Of a stretch of 64,000 bases of DNA, positions 1 through 8,475 are shown in pieces. The notes beneath the pieces are model-generated. The model made no database searches, was not told where the DNA came from, and worked only from the letters and a program-made list of their open reading frames with translations. Source of the DNA: Burkholderia pseudomultivorans (GTDB taxonomy: Bacteria; Pseudomonadota; Gammaproteobacteria; Burkholderiales; Burkholderiaceae); the NCBI RefSeq assembly GCF_001718415.1, contig NZ_CP013377.1, forward strand, positions 2,480,001-2,544,000. Reading direction: 5' to 3'. The position numbers were made by a program, and so were the translations under genes. Numbering within the stretch: position 1 is the stretch's first letter; each line of letters opens with the position of its first letter.

Positions 1-1093
1 CCGTGTCGAGCAGCGCGCGCATCGCGTCGCGCGACAGCGACGCCAGCCCGAGCCGCTCCAGCGTCCGGCCTTCCGCGTACAGGTCGCGCGCCGTCACCGC
101 GCTCGCGATGCTCAGCAGGCCCTGCGCGACCGGCGTCGGCACGCCGGCCCAGCGTCCGCACGACACGATCAGCGACAGCCCGAGCCGGGTGTCCTCGAGC
201 ATGTAGCGATGCGTGCGCAGATCGATCTTCTCGCGCCAGTCGCCGCTGTCGGTCAGCTTGCCGTGCGCGCCGCGCCCGTACATCCATTCGTCGCCGTCGC
301 GCGCGTAGTGATCCGCGAGCGGGAAATGCGGCGCGCGATAGCCGAGCGCGTCGCGCACCGCGATGCGTTCCGCGTCGAGCGCATCGGTCACGCGGCGGAT
401 CGCCGGCTGCGTGCCTTCGTTGTGGATGTCCCACGCGGCGAAGTGTTCGAGCGGCCCGGCGTTCATCAGGATCAGCGGCGGATGGATCACCGGCCCCGCA
501 TTCATCAGTGCGCCGGACAACGCGTCCTCGACCGGCTCGATCGACGGATAGCCCGCGCGCAGCACGTCGAACGCCCGGTCTGCCGCGCGCGCGGGAAACA
601 CGCCGGTCGGCAGGCGCGTCGCATACGCGCTGATCACGACGTCGGCATCGCCGTGCTTGCGCACCAGATACGGCAGCGTGCCGGTCTCGGCGAACGCGAC
701 ATCTGCGCGATTGCCGGCGTCGGCTGCCGCACGGGCGAACACGATGCTGCCGAACGTGCCCGGCGGCAGGAACACGACCTGTCCGTCCTCGAGCAACGGC
801 GCGACCTGTGCGGCGAGCGCGTCGTGCGCAGTGGCCGGCAGCGGCACCACGACGAGCCGCGCGCCGCGCAGCGCGGCGGCGAGATCGTCGGTCAGCCGGA
901 TCGCGCCGGGTGCGTCGCCCAGCGCAATCGTGCGCTTGCCGCGGTAGTCGGTGACCGTCAGCGCGCCGCGTTCGCGCAACCGCGCATGCGGCTCGCGATC
1001 GCGCCGCCACCACGTGACGTCATGGCCCTTCTCGAACAGGTCGATCGCGGCCGCATGGCAGCCGTGGCCGCCGCCCAGTACGCATACCTTCAT
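1..1093 (-). CDS. NAD/NADP octopine/nopaline dehydrogenase family protein (3' end outside window)
   Basis: The reading frame starts at the ATG at 1093-1091 and is open to the window edge, giving 364 codons without a stop, so the C-terminus is missing. It begins with a nucleotide-binding glycine motif (MKVCVLGGGHGCHAAA) and continues as a 6-phosphogluconate-dehydrogenase-like Rossmann protein. The later part carries the family's NAGPVIHPP-type segment and a histidine-rich helix (MNAGPLEHFAAWD), as in the octopine/nopaline dehydrogenase family. Such enzymes reductively condense an amino acid with a 2-oxo acid, or run the reverse oxidation, in the cytoplasm. The substrate cannot be read from sequence. 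It is divergent from the AraC-LysR pair that starts at 1265, which may regulate it. The family also contains many uncharacterised members, so true opine activity is only a possibility. Confidence 0.8.
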   Translation of the reverse strand, partial: MKVCVLGGGHGCHAAAIDLFEKGHDVTWWRRDREPHARLRERGALTVTDYRGKRTIALGDAPGAIRLTDDLAAALRGARLVVVPLPATAHDALAAQVAPLLEDGQVVFLPPGTFGSIVFARAAADAGNRADVAFAETGTLPYLVRKHGDADVVISAYATRLPTGVFPARAADRAFDVLRAGYPSIEPVEDALSGALMNAGPVIHPPLILMNAGPLEHFAAWDIHNEGTQPAIRRVTDALDAERIAVRDALGYRAPHFPLADHYARDGDEWMYGRGAHGKLTDSGDWREKIDLRTHRYMLEDTRLGLSLIVSCGRWAGVPTPVAQGLLSIASAVTARDLYAEGRTLERLGLASLSRDAMRALLDT

Positions 1094-1264
1094 CGTCGTC
1101 TCCCGGTGAATGAACGCGTCCAGACTACGCGGCGGCCGGCGCCGCGTCGCTTCGAAACGCGCAACCGCGCTCCCGTTCGCGCAACGCGATCGCATCGATG
1201 CGCCGCGCACCGCGACCATACCCGCGTCCGGCCCTGCGCCGACGCACCGACCCCAGGCCCTCGC

Positions 1265-2239
1265 ATGGACATCGCCCTTTCCCGCCATACCCCGAACCGG
1301 CTCGGCGCGTTGCACGCGCCCGACGAAGTCGAGCGCGCGGTCGCGCACCGGCTCGGGCCGCACCGGATGGCCGCGCGCGGCCGCGATCCGTTCCGCGCGG
1401 AGCTGTACGAGGTGCCGCTGCATCGCGGCGTGCTGCTCGAACTCTGCTACGGCCGCGAAACCCATATCGATTTCGGCGACGACGCCGATCACTTCCTGTT
1501 CCGGCTGACCTTGTCGGGCGCATGCGAACTGCAGGCGGGCAAGGCCGTCGCCCAAGCCGGCCCCGGCGCGCTGACGGTGTCGTCGCCGGCGCTGGCGAGC
1601 CGCCTGCGCACGAGCCCCGATTGCCGCAACCTCGTGCTGCGGCTCGAACGCGGCGCGCTCGAACGCAAGCTGCAGGACATGCTCCAGGCGACACTCAGGC
1701 GGCCGCTGGAATTCGCGCTCGCGCCCGGCGCACACGGCACCGGCAGCCCGCTCGTGTTGCCGACCTTCGACTATCTGTGCCGTCTCGCCGCACTGCCGGC
1801 GACCGGCGACGCCCGCGCGACGTTCGGCGCCGACCTGAGCGCGTGGCTGATGTCGCTGCTGCTCACGCATCTGCCGCACTCGCACAGCGACGCGCTCGCG
1901 CGCGGCACGCCGCCGCTGCCCGCGCACGTGCGCCGCGCATGCGACTACGTCGACGCGCATCTCGGCGAACCGCTCGCGCTCGAGGTGCTGGCGGCCGTCG
2001 CGAGCGTCGCACCGCGCACGCTGCAGCACGGGTTCCGTGCGTTCCTGCGCACCACGCCGGCCGCATACGTGCGCGAACGCCGGCTCGCCGCCGTGCACGC
2101 GGCGCTGCAGCGCGGCGACGCGCGCAGCGTGACCGACGTGCTGATCGCGCACGGCATCCACGGCTTCGGCCATTTCGCGAAGGCATATGCGCGGCGCTAC
2201 GGCCATCCGCCTTCGGTCACCGCGAGGCAATCCCGATGA
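1265..2239 (+). CDS. AraC-family transcriptional regulator
   Basis: The protein has 324 residues. The first two thirds form an AraC-binding-like sensor domain (about residues 30-190), as in AraC_binding_2 regulators. The last 100 residues are a double helix-turn-helix domain, ending in the usual HGIHGFGHFAKAYARRYG-type second helix. I chose the ATG at 1265; the frame is open much further upstream, but that part lies antisense to the dehydrogenase-family gene and reads as a shadow. The stop overlaps the start of the following LysR gene in an ATGA junction, so the two regulators are almost certainly co-transcribed. The divergent dehydrogenase-family gene at 1-1093 is the most likely target. Confidence 0.85.
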   Translation: MDIALSRHTPNRLGALHAPDEVERAVAHRLGPHRMAARGRDPFRAELYEVPLHRGVLLELCYGRETHIDFGDDADHFLFRLTLSGACELQAGKAVAQAGPGALTVSSPALASRLRTSPDCRNLVLRLERGALERKLQDMLQATLRRPLEFALAPGAHGTGSPLVLPTFDYLCRLAALPATGDARATFGADLSAWLMSLLLTHLPHSHSDALARGTPPLPAHVRRACDYVDAHLGEPLALEVLAAVASVAPRTLQHGFRAFLRTTPAAYVRERRLAAVHAALQRGDARSVTDVLIAHGIHGFGHFAKAYARRYGHPPSVTARQSR

Positions 2240-3273
2240 CGCTTCCCGCTCCCCAACGCACGCTCGCGTCCGCGCGATCCGATCCCGCGCCGCACGACCC
2301 CGACGGAACCGACGGCCTGCGCGTGCAGGACCTCGACCTGAACCTGCTGAAGACGTTTCGCGCCGTCTATGCGGAGCGGCATGTCGGCCGCGCGGCGCTG
2401 CGGCTCGGCGTCACGCAGCCGTCGGTCAGCTACGGGCTCGGCCGCTTGCGGCTGATGTTCCGCGACGCGCTGTTCGTGCGCACCGGCACCGGCGTCGAGC
2501 CGACGCCGCGCGCGCAGCGGCTCGCCGTGTCGGTCGACAAGGCGCTCGCGATCCTGCAGCACGTGCTCGACGAAGGCTCGCGCTTCGCGCCCGACAGCAC
2601 GCAGCGCGTGTTCCGCCTGCACATGAGCGATTTCGCGGCGAGCGCGTTCCTGCCGACGCTGCTCGCGGCATTCGATCGCCGCGCGCCCGGCGCCGTGATC
2701 GAGACGCTGCACGTCGACGAATGCCAGCTCAACGTCGCGCTCGAATCGGGGCGCATCGATTTCGCGCTCGGTCACTTCGCGGACGCGTCGAGCCACTTCC
2801 AGCGCACCGCGCTGCTGCACGAGCGCTGCGTGCTGCTGATGCCGCGCCGCACCGCGCGGCGACTCTCGCTCGCCGACGATTTCGTGCTCGACGGCCCGGC
2901 GCCCGACGCGCTGCGCTTCGTCGCGGTCACGTCGCATCCGCAGTCGATGCAGCTGCTCGAACGCCACGGGCTGATGCCGCGCGTGCGCGCCGCGCTGCCC
3001 GACTTCATGGTGATCCCCGCGCTGCTGCGGCACGGCGACTACGCGGCGATCCTGCCGGAAACCATCGCGATCACGTTCGCGGCGCAGCAGGCCTGCGCGC
3101 TCTACGAGATCGCCGGCGCGGGCGACTGGCCGGTCAATGCGTACTGGCACCGGCGCTTCGACGCGGATCCGGGCCATCGCTGGCTGCGCGCGCTGCTGCT
3201 GGAGCTGTTCAGCATCGGCCGGCAGGCGCCGTTCGACGCATGGCTCGCGCCGCAGCCGCCCGCGTGCGCGTAG
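2236..3273 (+). CDS. LysR-family transcriptional regulator
   Basis: The protein has 345 residues. After a variable N-terminal tail of about 30 residues comes a LysR winged helix with the NodD-like signature LDLNLLKTFRAVYAERHVGR, then a periplasmic-binding-protein-like effector domain. The ATG overlaps the AraC stop (ATGA), implying translational coupling. Having an AraC and a LysR regulator in one transcript is uncommon and suggests two signals feed one pathway. It is convergent with the porin gene, leaving only 32 bases between the stops. It is a different paralogue from the LysR inside the auxin cluster at 7416. Confidence 0.88.
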   Translation: MTLPAPQRTLASARSDPAPHDPDGTDGLRVQDLDLNLLKTFRAVYAERHVGRAALRLGVTQPSVSYGLGRLRLMFRDALFVRTGTGVEPTPRAQRLAVSVDKALAILQHVLDEGSRFAPDSTQRVFRLHMSDFAASAFLPTLLAAFDRRAPGAVIETLHVDECQLNVALESGRIDFALGHFADASSHFQRTALLHERCVLLMPRRTARRLSLADDFVLDGPAPDALRFVAVTSHPQSMQLLERHGLMPRVRAALPDFMVIPALLRHGDYAAILPETIAITFAAQQACALYEIAGAGDWPVNAYWHRRFDADPGHRWLRALLLELFSIGRQAPFDAWLAPQPPACA

Positions 3274-3305
3274 CCGCCGCGCGCGCAGGCCCGCGCGGGT
3301 GGCGA

Positions 3306-4424
3306 TCAGAACGACGTGAGGATGCCGGCGACGATCGAACTCGCGGTCGCACCGGGATTCGCGAGCGCGACGCCGCCGCCGGCCGCGCCGTTGACGACGA
3401 AGCGCGCATGCGCGCCGTTGCGCACCATCGCCGCGCCGGTGTACAGCACCGTGCGTTTCGACAACGGATAGTCGAAGCGGATGCCGTACGAATCGGCGTT
3501 GCCGTCGCTGTCCGCGACCTTGCGGTAATGACCGACGCTCAGCAGCAGCGACGCGCGCCCGATCGGCACCGTCGCGCTCAGCTCCATGATGTCGCTGTGC
3601 GGATACGCGCCCTGGCTGTCGATCGCGGTCGCGACATCCGGGCCGCCGCGGTGGCGCAGGTACAGCGCGGCGACCTTCACGACGCGAAAGTCGTACGAAA
3701 TCGCGCCGAGCGCGTAGTTGCCGTTCGCGGCCGGGCTCGCGTCGCCGAGCGTCGCGGCGGCAGCCGGGCTGAATTTCTGCTGCATGTAGTCGACGTCGAT
3801 CGACAGCCCGCCGTTCACGTAGTTGACGCCCGCGCCGTAGGTATCGCCGAGCGTCGACGGCTGCCCGGCCGCGCCGTTCGCGCCGCGCGCGGCCATCGCG
3901 CGCAACAGCAAGCCTGCATAGCGCGGCGACGTGTAGCGCATCGAATTGCGCACGCGCAGGAACGCGGGCCCGACGAAGTTGTTCGTCGCGTTGCCCCACG
4001 CGAGCCCGGCACCGAGGCCCGGCAGGCTGTAGGTGACGAGCGTCGTATGCAGGATCGTGTAGAGCTCGCCGAACTGCACGCCGCCGAACGGGCCGGTCAC
4101 GCCCACCCACGCCTCGCGCCCGAACAGCGCGCTGCTGTTCGCGAGCGCGCCGTTGGCCGCGTTGAAGCCGTCCTCGAGCTTGAAGATCGTCGTGTAGCCG
4201 CCGCCGAGATCCTCGGCGCCCTTGAGCCCCCACTGCGATGCGAACAGGTTGCCGCTGCCCATCCGCGCCACATGGTTCGGCCCGGCATTCGCATATTCGA
4301 TCGCGGTGTCGACACGGCCGTAAAGCACCACGCTCGATTGCGCGAATGCGGGAAGCGCCGTGCATGCGAGCAGCGCGGCAAGCGGTGCGGCGAGCCTGGC
4401 GGCCCGCCCGTTCGGGTGGTTCAT
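3306..4424 (-). CDS. Gram-negative trimeric porin (OmpC-like)
   Basis: The protein has 372 residues, the usual length for Burkholderia general-diffusion porins. A signal peptide of about 28 residues ends at ALPAFA, and the mature part opens with SSVVLYGRVDTAIEY, the typical first strand. Alternating beta-strand patterns follow, and the chain ends in a terminal phenylalanine (ILTSF), the recognition signal for the outer-membrane BAM complex. It should form a 16-strand outer-membrane channel. Its position beside the auxin cluster suggests, without proof, a role in entry of aromatic acids. The start is the ATG at 4424. Confidence 0.92.
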   Translation of the reverse strand: MNHPNGRAARLAAPLAALLACTALPAFAQSSVVLYGRVDTAIEYANAGPNHVARMGSGNLFASQWGLKGAEDLGGGYTTIFKLEDGFNAANGALANSSALFGREAWVGVTGPFGGVQFGELYTILHTTLVTYSLPGLGAGLAWGNATNNFVGPAFLRVRNSMRYTSPRYAGLLLRAMAARGANGAAGQPSTLGDTYGAGVNYVNGGLSIDVDYMQQKFSPAAAATLGDASPAANGNYALGAISYDFRVVKVAALYLRHRGGPDVATAIDSQGAYPHSDIMELSATVPIGRASLLLSVGHYRKVADSDGNADSYGIRFDYPLSKRTVLYTGAAMVRNGAHARFVVNGAAGGGVALANPGATASSIVAGILTSF

Positions 4425-4833
4425 CGTGGTCGTCCCGTAGAGAAGCCGGCGCGTGTCGGCCTCGCGCCGCGTATCGTGAAGTGCGTCCGCCGTGGCGGCC
4501 GAACGCTGCCGATCGAAAACGGGCCGAGTCTAGGAAGGACAATTTCGGAGGTCGACGCAACGCGCTCTATAACGCTTATAGATGCGCTGCATGATGCGCA
4601 CGCGCCCCGCCGCACGTGCGCTGCGCGGCGGCCCGCGCGCACGGCCTCGGTATTTTCTTTAGCCGGGTCGGTAGATGTCCGTGTGGCGCGGCTGTCACTC
4701 CGGCTATGGCGGCCGAATTTGGCCGACTACGCTGCGGGTCCGATCGTGCCTCCGCACGCTTTCGCGCCGCCCCGGCGCCGGGCCCGCGCGGCCGGCGCAG
4801 CGGCGTTCCACTGCCCGCTCCAGGAGAACCCGC
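4425..4833. other. Divergent intergenic region, porin / MFS transporter
   Basis: This 409-base stretch separates the divergent porin and MFS starts. I see no convincing gene. AT-rich patches at about 4555-4585 and 4648-4665 are the likely promoter regions. The second patch carries the CTTTAG element described separately. A consensus-like AGGAG precedes the MFS ATG at 4834. Confidence 0.6.
4654..4662 (+). promoter_or_regulatory. CTTTAG element upstream of the MFS gene
   Basis: TTTCTTTAG lies 172 bases before the MFS start. The identical nonamer is found 157 bases before iacA, and CTTTAG is found 142 bases before iacG. Recurrence at similar distances inside one pathway suggests an operator, perhaps for the FixJ-type response regulator. 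This is inference. Confidence 0.4.
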
Positions 4834-6246
4834 ATGTCCGCAACCCCGGCTCGCGCTGCCGACGGCAAGCGCTATACGTACGAATGGTATGTCGTCATCG
4901 TCTGCATGCTCGCGTACATCTTCTCGTTCGTCGACCGCCAGGTGCTCGTGCTGATGATCGAACCGATCAAGCGCGACCTGCACCTGACCGACACGCAGTT
5001 CAGCCTGCTGAACGGCTTCGCGTTCTCGCTGTTCTACGCGGTGATGGGCATGCCGATCGCGTATCTCGCCGACCGCTACGCCCGCCCGCGCATCATCTCG
5101 CTGGGCATCGCGCTGTGGAGCCTCGCGACCGCCGCGTGCGGGTTCAGCCAGCATTTCCTGCACATGTTCGTCGCGCGGATGGGCGTCGGCGTCGGCGAGG
5201 CCGCGCTGTCGCCCGGCGCGTATTCGATGCTCGCCGACTACTTCCCGAAGGAGAAGCTCGGGCGCGCGATCGCCGTGTATTCGCTCGGCTCGTTCGTCGG
5301 CGGCGGCGTCGCGTTCCTGATCGGCGGCTACGTGATCGCGCTGCTCAAGCACGCGAGTGCGTTCACGCTGCCGCTCGTCGGGCAGGTGCATGCGTGGCAA
5401 GTCACGTTCCTGATCGTCGGCCTGCCCGGGCTGCTGGTCGCGCTGCTGTTCGCCGCGACCGTGCGCGATCCGCAGCGCAAGGGGCTCGCGCAGGACCGCT
5501 CGGGCGCGGTGCGGCGCGTATCGATGCGCGATTCGCTGCGCTTCGTCGGCACCCATCGCGCGACCTTCGCGTGCCACTATCTCGGCTTCTCGTTCTATGC
5601 GATGGCGCTGTACTGCCTGCTGAGCTGGACGCCGGCGTTCTATATCCGCCACTTCGGGATGACGGCCGTCGAAGCCGGCTATACGCTCGGCATCGTGCTG
5701 CTGGTCGCGAACACCGCGGGCGTGTTCTGCGGCGGCTGGCTCAACGACTGGCTGCTGCGGCGCGGCCGCGTCGATGCGCCGATGCGCGCCGGCGCGATCG
5801 GCGCCGCGTGCATGGTGATTCCCGCCGCGCTGTTCACGCAGGTCGATCATCTGCCGACGTCGCTCGCGCTGCTCGTCGTCGCGATGTTCTTCGCGTCGTT
5901 CCCGATGCCGACGTCGACCGCCGCGATGCAGACGCTCGCGCCCAACCAGATGCGCGCGCAGATCTCCGCGCTGTTCCTGCTCGTGTCGAACCTGATCGCG
6001 CTCGGCATCGGCACGACCGTCGTCGCGCTGTTCACCGATCGCGTGTTCGGCGCGCCGGCGGCGGTCGGCCATTCGATGTCGATCGTCAACCTCGCGGCTG
6101 CCCTGCTCGCCGCGCTGCTGCTCGGCGCCGGCTGCCGCCGCTACCGGCTCAGCCTCGATCGCGAACGCGGCCATGCGTCGGCAGCGGCCCCGATGCCTGC
6201 CGCCGACGCCAGTGCGATCGCCGCGCCGGGCTCCGCCGCGCGCTGA
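4834..6246 (+). CDS. MFS transporter of the auxin-degradation cluster
   Basis: The protein has 470 residues and about 12 membrane segments. The first segment is followed by FVDRQVLVLMIEPIKRDL, as in the Spinster/aromatic-acid MFS branch, and the loop 2-3 motif reads LADRYARPR. I chose the ATG at 4834 because CAGGAGAACCCGC precedes it; an upstream in-frame start at 4675 lacks such a site. It opens the auxin cluster. In Paraburkholderia phytofirmans an MFS protein and a tautomerase were reported to be needed for clearing the intermediate dioxindole-3-acetate, so this gene may move auxin or that intermediate across the inner membrane. The direction of transport is unknown. Confidence 0.85.
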   Translation: MSATPARAADGKRYTYEWYVVIVCMLAYIFSFVDRQVLVLMIEPIKRDLHLTDTQFSLLNGFAFSLFYAVMGMPIAYLADRYARPRIISLGIALWSLATAACGFSQHFLHMFVARMGVGVGEAALSPGAYSMLADYFPKEKLGRAIAVYSLGSFVGGGVAFLIGGYVIALLKHASAFTLPLVGQVHAWQVTFLIVGLPGLLVALLFAATVRDPQRKGLAQDRSGAVRRVSMRDSLRFVGTHRATFACHYLGFSFYAMALYCLLSWTPAFYIRHFGMTAVEAGYTLGIVLLVANTAGVFCGGWLNDWLLRRGRVDAPMRAGAIGAACMVIPAALFTQVDHLPTSLALLVVAMFFASFPMPTSTAAMQTLAPNQMRAQISALFLLVSNLIALGIGTTVVALFTDRVFGAPAAVGHSMSIVNLAAALLAALLLGAGCRRYRLSLDRERGHASAAAPMPAADASAIAAPGSAAR

Positions 6247-6290
6247 TCGCACGGGACGGCGCGCGACACCATCATCCACCGGACTGATTT

Positions 6291-6316
6291 ATCAATCGAT
6301 TTTTAATCGATTTGAT
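6291..6316. promoter_or_regulatory. AT-rich dyad upstream of iacF
   Basis: Two copies of the self-complementary octamer AATCGATT (6294-6301 and 6305-6312) are separated by TTT and flanked by ATC and TGAT, making a near-symmetric site. It is the most AT-rich patch between the MFS stop and the iacF start at 6402. It is a plausible LysR-type operator combined with promoter elements. Confidence 0.45.
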
Positions 6317-6401
6317 TTATGAGACGCCCATCCCTATCCTCGATCGCATCACGGTGCGGCGCGTGCCGCACCGGTTTTTCCCTTACCCCACGGAACGACC
6401 C

Positions 6402-7370
6402 ATGCAAGCGAACCGTCACCAGGTCCGAATCGACGCGCTGATCGACGCGGCGCAGGACATCCGCTGCTTCCGCGTGTCGCGCGTCGACGGCCGGCCGCTC
6501 GACGCGTACGAACCAGGCGCGCACATCGACGTCACCGCGCCGTCGGGCGTCACGCGCCAGTACTCGCTGTGCGGCGACCCCGACGAGCGCGGCAGCTATC
6601 TGTTCGCGGTGAAGAAAGAGACGCAGTCGCGCGGCGGTTCGCGCTCGCTGCACGACGACGTGCAGGTCGGCGCCGAGCTGACGATCGGTACGCCGCGCAA
6701 CCTGTTCCGGCTCGCCGACACCGCCAGCGAGCATGTGCTGATCGCGGCCGGCATCGGCATCACGCCGCTGCTGTCGATGGCGTATGCGCTCGACCGGCAC
6801 GGCGCGCGCTATCGGCTGCACTATTTCGCGCGCAGCCGCGAGCATGCGGCCTTCGTCGATGCGCTGTCGGCCGAGCCGTTCGCGTCGCACGTCACGTTCC
6901 ACTACGGCGTCGCGCCCGACGCGCTCGCGGCCGAACTCGGCCGCTGCGTCGCGTCGCTCGATGCGCAGGCGCACGTCTATACCTGCGGGCCCGGCCCGTT
7001 CATGGACGCAGTCGTCGCGGCGGCCGCCACGCGCGTGCCCGATGCAGCGATCCATCTCGAACGCTTCGCCGCCGAGCCGGCGCCGGCCGACGCCGCGCCC
7101 GCCGGCGGCTTCGAGGTGCGCCTGCAGCGCAGCGGCCAGTCGGTCCACGTTGCGCCCGACACGTCGATCGTCGACGCGCTCGCGCAAATCGGCATCGAGG
7201 TCGATACGTCATGCGGCGAAGGCGTGTGCGGCACCTGCATGGTGCCGGTCGTCGACGGCGAGCCCGATCATCGCGACCACTGTCTCAGCAAGGCCGAGCG
7301 CGCGAGCAATACGGTGATCTGCTGCTGCGTGTCGCGCGCGCGTTCCGCGGTGCTCGTGCTCGATCTCTGA
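6402..7370 (+). CDS. iacF: Ferredoxin reductase of the auxin-pathway ring hydroxylase
   Basis: The protein has 322 residues with phthalate-dioxygenase-reductase architecture. An FMN/FAD-binding barrel with RQYSL (52-56) comes first, then an NAD-binding lobe (AAGIGITPLLS near 115-125, CGPGPFM near 195-201), then a C-terminal plant-type [2Fe-2S] ferredoxin domain. The cluster cysteines are C271, C276, C279 and C309 in the usual C-x4-C-x2-C-x29-C spacing. It would carry electrons from NAD(P)H to the Rieske oxygenase IacCD. The ATG at 6402 follows a GGAACGACC site; an in-frame start at 6312 would place coding sequence over the promoter dyad. It is convergent with the LysR gene and separated by that gene from iacCD. 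Confidence 0.9.
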   Translation: MQANRHQVRIDALIDAAQDIRCFRVSRVDGRPLDAYEPGAHIDVTAPSGVTRQYSLCGDPDERGSYLFAVKKETQSRGGSRSLHDDVQVGAELTIGTPRNLFRLADTASEHVLIAAGIGITPLLSMAYALDRHGARYRLHYFARSREHAAFVDALSAEPFASHVTFHYGVAPDALAAELGRCVASLDAQAHVYTCGPGPFMDAVVAAAATRVPDAAIHLERFAAEPAPADAAPAGGFEVRLQRSGQSVHVAPDTSIVDALAQIGIEVDTSCGEGVCGTCMVPVVDGEPDHRDHCLSKAERASNTVICCCVSRARSAVLVLDL

Positions 7371-7415
7371 CGCGCGGCGCGATGCCGTGCGCGGCACGGT
7401 CAGGCGCTCGCGCGC

Positions 7416-8336
7416 TCATGCCGCATCGAAGCGCTGGACGATTTCGGCCAGCAGCGTTCGCATCCACGCGATTCCCTCGTCCTCGTGAAAATGCTCGTGC
7501 CAGTGCATCGTCACCGGCGCGGGCGGCAGCGTCACCGGCAACTCGTAGAGCCGGAAGGCATTGCCGCGGTTGAGAATCTGCGCGAGCCGCTTCGGCAGCG
7601 TCGCGAACAGGTCCGTAACCGACAGCACGCCCGGCAGCGCGACGAAATGCGGGACTTCGAGCGCGATGTTGCGGCCCACGCCCTGCGCGCGCAACGCATC
7701 GTCGAGCGCGTGGTGACTGTGCTCGACCGATTTCACGTTCACGTGCGCCGCGCGCACGAACTGCTCGAGGCTCAGTGCGCCGGCCGTCGGCAGCCCGCGC
7801 CGGCGGCCCGTCATGCACACGTAGGTTTCCTCGAACAGCAGCTGATGGCGCGTGCGCGACATCAGCTCCGGCAGGTTGCCGATCGCGAAGTCGAGCCGGC
7901 TCGCGCGCAACGCCTCCTCGATTTCCTCGACTGGCAGCGGCTGCACGCTCAGCGTGACGCGCGGCGCGCGCTCGCGCAGCGCCTGGCAGATCGCCGGCAG
8001 ATACGCCATCTCCCCCGCATCGGACAGCGACAGCCGGAACGTGCGCGTGCTCGACGCCGGATCGAAACGCTCCGCATAGCGCAGTGCGACCCGCACCATG
8101 TCGAGCGCCTTGCCGACGATCCCCGCGAGTTCGAGCGCCACCGGCGTCGGCTGCATGCCCGCGCGCGTGCGCACGAACAGCGGATCGTCGAACAGCGTGC
8201 GCAGCCGGCCGAGCGAATAGCTGACGGCCGGCTGCGACAGCGCAAGCCGCTCGCCGGCCTTGGTCAGGCTGCGTTCCTCCACGATCGCCTGGAACACGCG
8301 CAACAGGTTCAGATCGAGATGATCGACCGACGTCAT
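7416..8336 (-). CDS. LysR-family regulator inside the auxin cluster
   Basis: The protein has 306 residues. The NodD-like helix-turn-helix reads LDLNLLRVFQAIVEERSLTK followed by ALSQPAVSYSLGRLR, then a LysR effector domain. I chose the ATG at 8336 because GGAGGT lies 4 bases before it; an ATG at 8360 lacks a site. It is divergent from iacC across 139 bases and convergent with iacF. In Paraburkholderia phytofirmans a LysR regulator responding to dioxindole-3-acetate takes part in iac control; this gene is the best candidate for that role here. Confidence 0.88.
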   Translation of the reverse strand: MTSVDHLDLNLLRVFQAIVEERSLTKAGERLALSQPAVSYSLGRLRTLFDDPLFVRTRAGMQPTPVALELAGIVGKALDMVRVALRYAERFDPASSTRTFRLSLSDAGEMAYLPAICQALRERAPRVTLSVQPLPVEEIEEALRASRLDFAIGNLPELMSRTRHQLLFEETYVCMTGRRRGLPTAGALSLEQFVRAAHVNVKSVEHSHHALDDALRAQGVGRNIALEVPHFVALPGVLSVTDLFATLPKRLAQILNRGNAFRLYELPVTLPPAPVTMHWHEHFHEDEGIAWMRTLLAEIVQRFDAA

Positions 8337-8360
8337 CGTGACCTCCATTATTTGCCGCAT

Positions 8361-8392
8361 TTATTCGATCAGCAATTTTAGATCAATTTGAC
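8361..8392. promoter_or_regulatory. AT-rich LysR-type operator region between lysR and iacC
   Basis: Within an otherwise GC-rich spacer, ATTCGATC and GATCAATT form an imperfect dyad around a 10-base AT-rich centre. The site lies 25-56 bases before the LysR start and about 84-115 bases before iacC. The GATC/AATT content resembles the dyad before iacF at 6291-6316, so both may bind the LysR protein encoded here. Confidence 0.4.
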
Positions 8393-8475
8393 GGATATGC
8401 GGCGGGAGACGAGACTGGCTTCACGACGCCGCGCACGGCGCGGCCCGATTTCGCGACTCTTTCCCCACGACGACG

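Noticed and set aside
3274..3305. CCGCGCG/CGCGCGG hairpin between the convergent LysR and porin genes
   Set aside because: Short stem without a T run; such matches are common in this composition.
2187..6287. A 4.1-kb open frame on the plus strand crossing four annotated genes
   Set aside because: It is an out-of-frame read through very GC-rich DNA, overlaps clear genes on both strands and has arginine-alanine-rich nonsense composition.
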